Shown here in pieces: positions 1 to 4,659 of a DNA stretch of 5,290 nucleotides. The notes under the pieces are model-generated. The model did no database searches, was not told the origin of the DNA, and saw only the letters and a list, made by a program, of their open reading frames with translations. A program made the position numbers and the translations under genes. The stretch's first letter is position 1, and every line of letters begins with the position of its first letter. The DNA is from UBA493 sp035655435 (lineage in GTDB: Archaea > Iainarchaeota > Iainarchaeia > Iainarchaeales > Iainarchaeaceae): positions 1 through 5,290 of the forward strand of contig DASRUN010000071.1 of assembly GCA_035655435.1 (NCBI GenBank), written 5' to 3'.

Positions 1-639
1 GATGCCGGAAAAATTCTTTTGTGCGCGCATTTTAATGAACCAAAATAATTCTCCGGCAAGCGCCAAGAATGAAATTATTATCAGCAAATAGCCGGCGAGA
101 TTCATCAATGCCGGCGGGTTCACTAGAAGAAAATGGGAAACAAGTGCCCAAAAACCGAAGTAAACTAATCTGTGAAGCAGTTTCCATTTTGCGCCGAGTT
201 TTGCCATTGCCCAGTCTGTTGATGTAATGAAAAGAAGGAAGAAAATAATGTAAGCAATCGTACCAAAAACAATCGGATTTACGAATGGATTAAGGCCGAA
301 TGAATACGGTGCAAATAAATCCCAATTGAAAAGGAAACCTATTACAAAAGTTGAATGCATTGCCCCGAAAATAAATCCTGTAACTCCAAAAAGTCTTCTT
401 GTCATCACATGTTTTGCCATTGCGGGTTTGAATTTGAAAATAACGCTTGAAAGAAGTGCAGCCGCAATAAGTGTTCCGCCAGCAAAAGAAAATGCCCTTA
501 CTAGAGAAAGTTCCATTTCGCCCGGAGAAGCAACATAAAACTGATAAGCAAATTCAACTAACAAAAATGTAATGGCAAAAGCCATGAATTTTAGAACAAA
601 TTTCCAATTTTTTTTTGCACCCTCAAAAAGTTTAACCAT
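1..639 (-). CDS. Ferric-reductase-like transmembrane domain protein (MsrQ/YedZ-like), partial at the left edge
   Basis: Translating the minus strand from the ATG at 639-637 gives 213 codons without a stop; the frame runs off the window, so the C-terminus is missing. The product is strongly hydrophobic, with about six membrane helices near residues 13-34, 46-68, 83-104, 120-142, 155-174 and 178-203. Family signals are TRRLFGV (80-86) before a helix carrying His95, the segment ITSTDWAMAKLGAKWK (138-153), and LHRLVY with His156, followed 13 residues later by His169. That layout fits the b-heme ferric-reductase-like domain of MsrQ/YedZ, where such histidines bind heme and pass electrons across the membrane. 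No flavin/NAD domain is visible in the part present. It lies 33 nt downstream of ilvE on the same strand, with a GTGAT ribosome-binding site, so it is probably cotranscribed. No MsrP-type partner is in the window, so the acceptor is unknown. Fold is fairly sure; the MsrQ role is not. Confidence 0.82.
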   Translation of the reverse strand, partial: MVKLFEGAKKNWKFVLKFMAFAITFLLVEFAYQFYVASPGEMELSLVRAFSFAGGTLIAAALLSSVIFKFKPAMAKHVMTRRLFGVTGFIFGAMHSTFVIGFLFNWDLFAPYSFGLNPFVNPIVFGTIAYIIFFLLFITSTDWAMAKLGAKWKLLHRLVYFGFWALVSHFLLVNPPALMNLAGYLLIIISFLALAGELFWFIKMRAQKNFSGI

Positions 640-645
640 TATACA

Positions 646-650
646 ATCAC
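646..650 (-). promoter_or_regulatory. Ribosome-binding site of the MsrQ-like gene
   Basis: The minus strand reads GTGAT, then six bases, then the ATG at 639. GTGAT pairs with the AUCAC part of the archaeal 16S rRNA tail. A Shine-Dalgarno sequence here, unlike at the apparent leaderless starts elsewhere in the window, fits an internal gene of an ilvE-led transcript and supports this start. Confidence 0.5.
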
Positions 651-672
651 ACTCGTCCCCTTTAAGAATTTT

Positions 673-1587
673 TCACTTTACAAAAGTCAACCACTTTTTG
701 TACTTAGAAACCTTTCCGTGCACAATATCAAAATACTTTTTTTGCAGTTTTTTTGTAATGTGTTCAGGGTTTCCTGATCCAATGATTCGCTCATCAATGT
801 TTACAATAGGAGTTAATTCCGCCGCGGTTCCTGTCATGAATGCTTCATCTGCAGTATACATTTCATCTCGAGTAAATAATCTTTCCTCAACAGAAATTTT
901 TTCATCTCGCGCAATTTGCATTATTGAATCTCTTGTAATTCCTTCAAGCGCGCTCATCAAAGGAGGGGTTACTAAAATATTATTTTTAACCATGAAAACA
1001 TTTTCCGCGGTACACTCGCACACATAACCTTCCTGATCCAACATTAATGCATCTGCAAAACCTGAATTCAATGCTTCCATTTTTGCGAGAATACTATTTG
1101 GATAATTTCCCGATGTTTTAGCCTTAACCATCATTGAATTTACATTATGCCTTCTGTAAGAGGAAGTTTTGATTTTCACGCCGTGTTTGACCGCTTCTTC
1201 TCCGAGATAGGTTTTGAACTTGAAACCCGCAACAAGCGAATCAACTGGAACACCCTTAATGTCCATTCCAAGTGCACCATAACCTAAGTAAATCAACGGG
1301 CGGACATACGCTTGGGTTAATTTATTTTTTCTAATAATTTCAATGCAAGCTTTTTCATATTCTTCTTTTTTGTAAGGAGTTTTAAGCTGCATAATGTGCG
1401 CGGAATTCATCAATCGCTTCATATGATCCTGAAGTCTGAATAAAGCAGGTCCCTTAGAAGTTTCGTAACAACGAATTCCCTCAAAAACCGCGTAACCATA
1501 ATGCAATGCCTTTGTAAGCGCAGGAATATTTGCCTCTTTCCAAGGAACAAATTCGTTGTTCATCCAGATGAATTCAGATTCTTCCAT
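673..1587 (-). CDS. ilvE: Branched-chain amino acid aminotransferase
   Basis: This PLP enzyme (EC 2.6.1.42) moves the amino group between glutamate and the 2-oxo acids of valine, leucine and isoleucine in the cytosol. The 304-aa length is normal for class IV (D-amino acid aminotransferase fold) enzymes. Visible family features are HYGYAVFEGIRCY (29-41), YVRPLIY (94-100), the Schiff-base lysine Lys157 in VKAKTSGNY, Glu191 in the position of the glutamate that contacts the PLP pyridine nitrogen (E193 in E. coli IlvE), the phosphate-binding segment LEGITRD (214-220) and MTGTAAELTP (251-260). Alignment by eye with E. coli IlvE is nearly colinear. The ATG at 1587 follows a GGTGG Shine-Dalgarno sequence. 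The gene is divergent from panB, which uses 2-oxoisovalerate, the product of valine transamination. No ilvBCD or leu genes are in the window, so whether it makes or breaks down branched-chain amino acids is open. Confidence 0.95.
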   Translation of the reverse strand: MEESEFIWMNNEFVPWKEANIPALTKALHYGYAVFEGIRCYETSKGPALFRLQDHMKRLMNSAHIMQLKTPYKKEEYEKACIEIIRKNKLTQAYVRPLIYLGYGALGMDIKGVPVDSLVAGFKFKTYLGEEAVKHGVKIKTSSYRRHNVNSMMVKAKTSGNYPNSILAKMEALNSGFADALMLDQEGYVCECTAENVFMVKNNILVTPPLMSALEGITRDSIMQIARDEKISVEERLFTRDEMYTADEAFMTGTAAELTPIVNIDERIIGSGNPEHITKKLQKKYFDIVHGKVSKYKKWLTFVK

Positions 1588-1594
1588 TAGTTTT

Positions 1595-1599
1595 CCACC
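1595..1599 (-). promoter_or_regulatory. Shine-Dalgarno sequence of ilvE
   Basis: GGTGG on the minus strand, seven bases before the ilvE ATG, complements the anti-Shine-Dalgarno core of archaeal 16S rRNA. It supports the start at 1587 and implies that ilvE mRNA has at least a short leader, unlike panB. Confidence 0.55.
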
Positions 1600-1620
1600 G
1601 ATAAATTTTTTGCCTGAATA

Positions 1621-1630
1621 CTATTTTAAG
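1621..1630. promoter_or_regulatory. TATA-like element between ilvE and panB, possibly shared
   Basis: CTATTTTAAG (CTTAAAATAG on the other strand) is the best TATA-like box in the 64-bp divergent gap. Its centre is about 26 nt upstream of the panB ATG at 1652, the spacing of a leaderless archaeal promoter, and panB has no Shine-Dalgarno sequence. For ilvE the centre is about 38 nt upstream, which would put transcription start near 1600 and leave a leader of about 13 nt that just includes the GGTGG site. One box serving both directions is inference; ilvE could use another element. Confidence 0.45.
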
Positions 1631-1651
1631 CCCTTGTTTCACAGTATTTGC

Positions 1652-2377
1652 ATGGCAAAAAAGCTTGTAATGATAACTGCTTATGATTACCCAAGTGCAT
1701 CTATTGCTGATTCTGCAGGAGTTGATTTAATTCTTGTTGGAGATTCCGCCGCGAATGTAATTCATGGTTTTGATTCAACAACAAAAATCGGAATGAAAGA
1801 AATGTTGATTCATGTCGGAGATGTCTGCCGTGCAAAACCGAAAGCAATTGTAATTGCGGACATGCCGTTTCTATCTTATTCAAATCCAAAAATTGCATTG
1901 AAGAATGCAAAACAGTTTTTGGCGCTTGGAGCAAATGCCGTAAAAATTGAGGGCGCGAAAATGGATGTTTTTAAAATTTTCAAAAAAAACAAAATAAAAG
2001 TAATGGGGCATTTGGGTTATTTGCCGCAAACACAAAGCAAACCGAAAGTTGCGCGCGAAGAAGAAAAACTTTTGAAAGAAGCAAAAGCGCTTGAGAAAGC
2101 AGGCTGTTCATGGCTGGTTTTGGAATTAGTTCCGGAAACAATTGCTCGCAAAATTTCAAAAGAATTGAAAATTCCAACAATCGGAATCGGCGCCGGACGC
2201 TATTGCGACGGGCAGGTTCTTGTATTCCATGATCTGCTTGGGCTTTCTCCCGGAAACTTTAATCCGAGGTTTTTGAAAAAATATGAAAATCTCCGCGAGA
2301 AAGCGGTGAAGGCAGTTTCGAAATATGCTAAAGAAGTGCGCGCGGGAAAGTTTCCGGAAAAGAAGCACACATATTAA
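1652..2377 (+). CDS. panB: 3-methyl-2-oxobutanoate hydroxymethyltransferase (ketopantoate hydroxymethyltransferase), short form
   Basis: The enzyme (EC 2.1.2.11) adds a one-carbon unit from methylene-tetrahydrofolate or a related pterin to 2-oxoisovalerate, giving ketopantoate, the first committed step to pantothenate and CoA. Family motifs run in order: ITAYDYPSA (8-16), LVGDS with metal ligand Asp31, GFDST (39-43), ADMPF with Asp70, VKIEG with Lys98 and Glu100, MGHLG with His120, VLELVP with the catalytic-base glutamate Glu158, IGIGAG (177-182), DGQVLVFHDLLG (186-197) and a C-terminal FPEKKHTY. The E. coli equivalents are D45, D84, K112, E114, H136 and E181. At 241 aa it is shorter than the usual 260-280; about seven residues are lost after LPQ (124-126), where most homologues have a GGYKVQG-like stretch. 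The ATG at 1652 was chosen because homology begins there and a TATA box lies about 26 nt upstream; an in-frame ATG at 1556 would overlap ilvE with no homology. The stop lies 4 nt from that of the convergent neighbour. Confidence 0.93.
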   Translation: MAKKLVMITAYDYPSASIADSAGVDLILVGDSAANVIHGFDSTTKIGMKEMLIHVGDVCRAKPKAIVIADMPFLSYSNPKIALKNAKQFLALGANAVKIEGAKMDVFKIFKKNKIKVMGHLGYLPQTQSKPKVAREEEKLLKEAKALEKAGCSWLVLELVPETIARKISKELKIPTIGIGAGRYCDGQVLVFHDLLGLSPGNFNPRFLKKYENLREKAVKAVSKYAKEVRAGKFPEKKHTY

Positions 2378-2381
2378 AAAG

Positions 2382-2837
2382 CTAAGAATCGTTGATTACT
2401 TCTTTCATTGCTTTAACACTTTCTGCACTTAATCCCCTGACCTTTTCCCCAAAATCATTTATAAATTTTTCACAATCACGCTCTCCATGGCCAATGCTTT
2501 TGAATGCGTCTTTAATTAAAGCATAAGAAGCAGCTCCACGAACTTGGGCATCAACTCTATTTTTATGATTTAACTCATGATCTACCGCAGCTTCCGCAAT
2601 ATCTCTTACTAATTCTAATATTTTTTTCTTGAATATCGCATAACGTTTTCCATTGAATTCCATAGAATTCAAAACATGGTTTGCCGCTAAAACATATATA
2701 GGCTTCAACCTGCGTTTTGTAATGTAGATGGAGGCGCTTAAACCGTCACTAGGGTGTCTTCTTTTTGCTTCTGCCACCCATTTAACGAGATTGCGTTTTG
2801 TTAGACTTGCAACCTGGTGTTCTAAACTTTTTGGCAT
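2382..2837 (-). CDS. Hypothetical protein, 151 aa, with an HExxH-like motif
   Basis: I do not recognise a family. The product is soluble-looking, rich in Lys, Arg and Ala, with no signal peptide or membrane helix. The N-terminal third is basic; a short beta-prone part (about 35-50) leads into mostly helical sequence. HELNH at 87-91 matches the HExxH zinc-protease pattern, but Asp86 just before it is charged and no clear third ligand is evident (His117 is the only later histidine), so this may be chance. The reading frame is credible: it fills the space between the panB stop (4-nt convergent gap) and the next gene, and the ATG has a TATA-like box centred about 25 nt upstream and no Shine-Dalgarno sequence. 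Its upstream region shares an 11-bp element with the 148-aa gene behind it. Function unknown. Confidence 0.72.
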   Translation of the reverse strand: MPKSLEHQVASLTKRNLVKWVAEAKRRHPSDGLSASIYITKRRLKPIYVLAANHVLNSMEFNGKRYAIFKKKILELVRDIAEAAVDHELNHKNRVDAQVRGAASYALIKDAFKSIGHGERDCEKFINDFGEKVRGLSAESVKAMKEVINDS

Positions 2838-2850
2838 AATCTAAAAATGA

Positions 2851-2871
2851 GAAAGTTAATTATAAACTTTC
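2851..2871. repeat. Perfect inverted repeat, 7-bp arms with a 7-bp spacer, around a promoter
   Basis: GAAAGTT (2851-2857) and AACTTTC (2865-2871) are exact reverse complements separated by AATTATA. The spacer forms most of the TATA-like box of the 151-aa gene. On the minus strand the repeat is followed by TCATTTTTAG, so it could also act as a weak hairpin and T-run terminator for the 148-aa gene. An operator for a dimeric repressor overlapping TATA is the other reading. Only the symmetry is seen directly. Confidence 0.5.
2858..2866 (-). promoter_or_regulatory. TATA box of the 151-aa gene
   Basis: TTTATAATT on the minus strand is centred about 25 nt upstream of the ATG at 2837, the expected spacing for a leaderless archaeal mRNA, and no Shine-Dalgarno sequence precedes that ATG. 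A purine-rich GTGAAAG lies directly upstream in the BRE position. Confidence 0.55.
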
Positions 2872-2878
2872 ACTAATC
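2868..2878 (-). repeat. Copy 1 of an 11-bp promoter element shared by two hypothetical genes
   Basis: GATTAGTGAAA on the minus strand lies 31-41 nt upstream of the ATG at 2837, next to the TATA box, and overlaps the stop codon of the 148-aa gene. The identical 11-mer recurs at 3356-3366 in the same orientation and nearly the same position relative to the next start. Its GTGAAA end occupies the BRE position. Confidence 0.5.
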
Positions 2879-3323
2879 AGTAATCAGAATATTCTTTTGG
2901 AAATGTAGCCGCTTCAACTGCGCTTGTAATTATGTAAAATCGTTGTTTCTCATCAGCAATTAATTCAAAGCCGATTCCGTTTGGCGCGGACTTTTTTCTC
3001 ACTATTCTAAAAACATCTATTTTTCCTTCGTCTTTTGAAGGAACCAAAACCGTTGCACGGATTTTACCCTTATTGTCGTTAACAACAAGCAAACCAAAAT
3101 TTGCAGTTTCAGCCGGAAGCCCCATTCTTTCTGCAACAGCTTTAGTTACAGTCTTGATATACCTTCCATGATTTCCATTAAGAAAAGTTTTTTTCACAAA
3201 CCGAACTTTTCGTAAGTCTTTCAACAAACTTCGTTGTACAACATCAAGATCAATGTTTGGATGCACGCCTCTTCTGACTGCTCCTGCAACATGTTTTTCC
3301 GGAGGTTTTCTTTTCTCAAGCAC
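2877..3323 (-). CDS. Hypothetical protein, 148 aa
   Basis: I do not recognise a family. The first 50 residues are very basic (KRKPPEK, AVRRG, RKVRFVKK), compatible with nucleic-acid contact. After about residue 75 the sequence alternates as beta strands would: FGLLVVND (76-83), KIRATVLVPS (87-96), KIDVFRIVRKK (101-111), GIGFELIADE (116-125) and RFYIITSAVEAATF (128-141), a possible small beta-rich domain ending in EYSDY. No signal peptide or membrane helix is seen. The start is a GTG at 3323, supported by an A/T-only box centred about 24 nt upstream and the lack of a Shine-Dalgarno sequence. It diverges from the kinase gene across 48 bp and lies 39 nt before the 151-aa gene on the same strand, sharing an 11-bp promoter element with it. 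Function unknown; the coding call is fairly safe from context. Confidence 0.72.
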   Translation of the reverse strand: MLEKRKPPEKHVAGAVRRGVHPNIDLDVVQRSLLKDLRKVRFVKKTFLNGNHGRYIKTVTKAVAERMGLPAETANFGLLVVNDNKGKIRATVLVPSKDEGKIDVFRIVRKKSAPNGIGFELIADEKQRFYIITSAVEAATFPKEYSDY

Positions 3324-3341
3324 AAATAATTTGTGGCAAGG

Positions 3342-3353
3342 TATAATAAATAC
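3342..3353. promoter_or_regulatory. Central TATA box shared by the divergent 148-aa and kinase genes
   Basis: TATAATAAATAC (GTATTTATTATA on the minus strand) is the only strong TATA-like sequence in the 48-bp gap 3324-3371. Its centre is about 25 nt from the ATG at 3372 and about 24 nt from the GTG at 3323, so one box is correctly placed for leaderless transcription both ways. Neither start has a Shine-Dalgarno sequence. This box decides both start choices. Confidence 0.6.
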
Positions 3354-3355
3354 TT

Positions 3356-3366
3356 TTTCACTAATC
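3356..3366 (-). repeat. Copy 2 of the 11-bp promoter element
   Basis: GATTAGTGAAA on the minus strand, 33-43 nt upstream of the GTG at 3323 and just upstream of the TATA box, is identical to 2868-2878. For the divergent kinase gene the same bases fall 6-16 nt before the ATG, between TATA and the likely transcription start. Confidence 0.5.
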
Positions 3367-3371
3367 TTTGC

Positions 3372-3947
3372 ATGCTGATTATAGTATCGGGTTTCGCAGG
3401 TTCTGGAAAAAGCTCGCTTGCAGATTCTTTGGGAAAAGAATTAAAACTCAAAGTGGTTCACGCTTCCGCTTTGCTTCGACAGATGAGCATTGAAGGAGTT
3501 TCTGCGCTGAAAAATGCTTCTCCCGAAAAAATTCAGGATTGGTGGGAATCGGATGAAGCAAAAGAATTCATGAAAAAAAGAATGGAAGATGAATCGCTTG
3601 ATCGCGCGCTGGACAAAAGGCTGATGGAAATAGCAAAAAAAGGAAATGTTATTCTAGATTCTTGGACAATAGGTTATCTTTACAAAGGAAAAGCATTCAA
3701 AATATGGCTTGATGCAAGCGCTGAAACCCGAGCAAAAAGGGTTTCGGAACGAGATAAACTTGATTTTCAAAAAGTGGTACAAAAGATCAAAAATAGGGAC
3801 TCCGAAACAAAAGCTTTATATGAGAGGTTGTACAATTTTAGAATGGGCGAAAAACTGGATCAATTCAACCTCTCGCTCAAAACTGATAATATGAGCAAAA
3901 AACAGGTTTTTGAAAAAGTTTTGAAAGAAATCAAAAAACAAAAGTGA
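3372..3947 (+). CDS. Cytidylate kinase-like P-loop kinase (archaeal type)
   Basis: The 191-aa protein starts with the Walker A motif GFAGSGKSS (7-15) on beta strand 1, as in small archaeal (d)CMP kinases, which phosphorylate CMP/dCMP with ATP for nucleotide recycling in the cytosol. KKGNVILDSWTIGYLY (89-104) sits where these kinases have the strand and loop after the NMP-binding helices; FKIWLDASAETRAKRVSERD (109-128) matches their IWLDAP..VRAERI.ER segment, and the following RDSETKALYERLYNF (142-156) matches the lid/C-terminal R..SE..RY...Y pattern. Between about residues 39 and 76 it carries a charged, helical stretch (DWW, KKRMEDES) that I cannot match. The ATG at 3372 was preferred over an in-frame GTG at 3333 because that extension would contain the TATA box. 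It overlaps or nearly abuts the KaiC-like gene. Fold is confident; the substrate could be another nucleotide. Confidence 0.75.
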   Translation: MLIIVSGFAGSGKSSLADSLGKELKLKVVHASALLRQMSIEGVSALKNASPEKIQDWWESDEAKEFMKKRMEDESLDRALDKRLMEIAKKGNVILDSWTIGYLYKGKAFKIWLDASAETRAKRVSERDKLDFQKVVQKIKNRDSETKALYERLYNFRMGEKLDQFNLSLKTDNMSKKQVFEKVLKEIKKQK

Positions 3948-3952
3948 AAAAA

Positions 3953-4657
3953 ATGGAACGAGTAAAAACAGGAATCAAAGGATTTGACGAACTAATCCAA
4001 GGCGGATTTCCGCAAGGATCAACCATTCTTGTTTCCGGCGGAGCAGGAACAGGAAAAACAATTTTCGGATTAAGCTATCTTTACGCTGGGGCAAAAAATT
4101 TTAACGAACCGGGTTTGTACATTACACTTGAAGGGAATTTGAAAAACATTGTTTGGAATATGGAAACATTTGGGTGGGATATTAAACCATTACAGGATGC
4201 GGGAAAATTTAAGATTTACAAATTAAACATTCACACTCAGGAAAATGTTGAAAGACAGATCGAAGAAGAACTCAAAGTAATTGCAAAACTTGTAAGAGAT
4301 ATGGGTTGTAGGAGATTGGTTGTTGATTCAACAACCGCTTTCGGAGTTTGGATTCCTGAACAGGGAAAAATGCGCCACTTGCTTTACTCTTTTGCCGATT
4401 CTCTCAAAGACATGGGCTGTACAACAATACTCATTGCAGAAACAAGAGGGGGAAAGCTTGATTTCTCCGCTTTCGGGGTTGAAGAATTCATTGTGGATGG
4501 GGTTGTAAGCCTGTATTTTGTCCCACCAAACAGGAGTATTTTTGTGAGAAAAATGCGCGGAACAAACCACTCAAAAACCGCACACCCAATAATGATTTCC
4601 GAATCCGGATTAGAAATCAAACCACGCGATGAAATCATGTGGGAATCGATAAAATAA
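3953..4657 (+). CDS. KaiC-like RecA-superfamily ATPase, single domain
   Basis: A 234-aa single KaiC domain, typical of the many archaeal KaiC paralogues, which are ATPases thought to act in signalling rather than a clock. Seen in order: VKTGIKGFDELIQGGFPQGS (4-23), Walker A GGAGTGKT (29-36), YITLEGN (56-62), Walker B RRLVVDSTTA (120-129, Asp125), IAETRGG (161-167), FGVEEFIVDGVVSLYF (174-189) and the diagnostic VRKMRGTNHSKTAHP (198-212) near the end. Two-domain KaiC has a paired catalytic glutamate (EE) after the second strand; here it reads Glu60-Gly61, so one is missing. No second domain, sensor or DNA-binding region is fused. The start could be the GTG at 3944, which overlaps the kinase stop as GTGA, or the ATG at 3953; the ATG is chosen because family similarity begins there and AGTGA upstream is a plausible weak ribosome-binding site. 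It is likely cotranscribed with both neighbours. Confidence 0.88.
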   Translation: MERVKTGIKGFDELIQGGFPQGSTILVSGGAGTGKTIFGLSYLYAGAKNFNEPGLYITLEGNLKNIVWNMETFGWDIKPLQDAGKFKIYKLNIHTQENVERQIEEELKVIAKLVRDMGCRRLVVDSTTAFGVWIPEQGKMRHLLYSFADSLKDMGCTTILIAETRGGKLDFSAFGVEEFIVDGVVSLYFVPPNRSIFVRKMRGTNHSKTAHPIMISESGLEIKPRDEIMWESIK

Positions 4658-4659
4658 TT

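Noticed and set aside
326..538. Plus-strand open frame of 70 codons
   Set aside because: It is wholly antisense to the MsrQ-like gene, whose helices and histidines make that strand the coding one.
572..1027. Plus-strand open frame of 151 codons opposite ilvE and the MsrQ-like gene
   Set aside because: It lies antisense to the conserved C-terminal half of ilvE, has a low-complexity Phe/Ser-rich translation and matches nothing recognisable; it is a shadow of the real genes.
1556..1651. N-terminal extension of PanB from an upstream in-frame ATG
   Set aside because: It overlaps the ilvE start, includes the TATA-like box and encodes 32 residues with no PanB similarity.
3333..3371. N-terminal extension of the kinase from a GTG
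   Set aside because: The 13 extra residues would be encoded by the shared TATA box region, and the Walker A strand naturally begins at the ATG at 3372.
3221..3451. Minus-strand open frame of 76 codons across the divergent promoter
   Set aside because: It overlaps the starts of two better supported genes in another frame or strand and contains the promoter; no family features.
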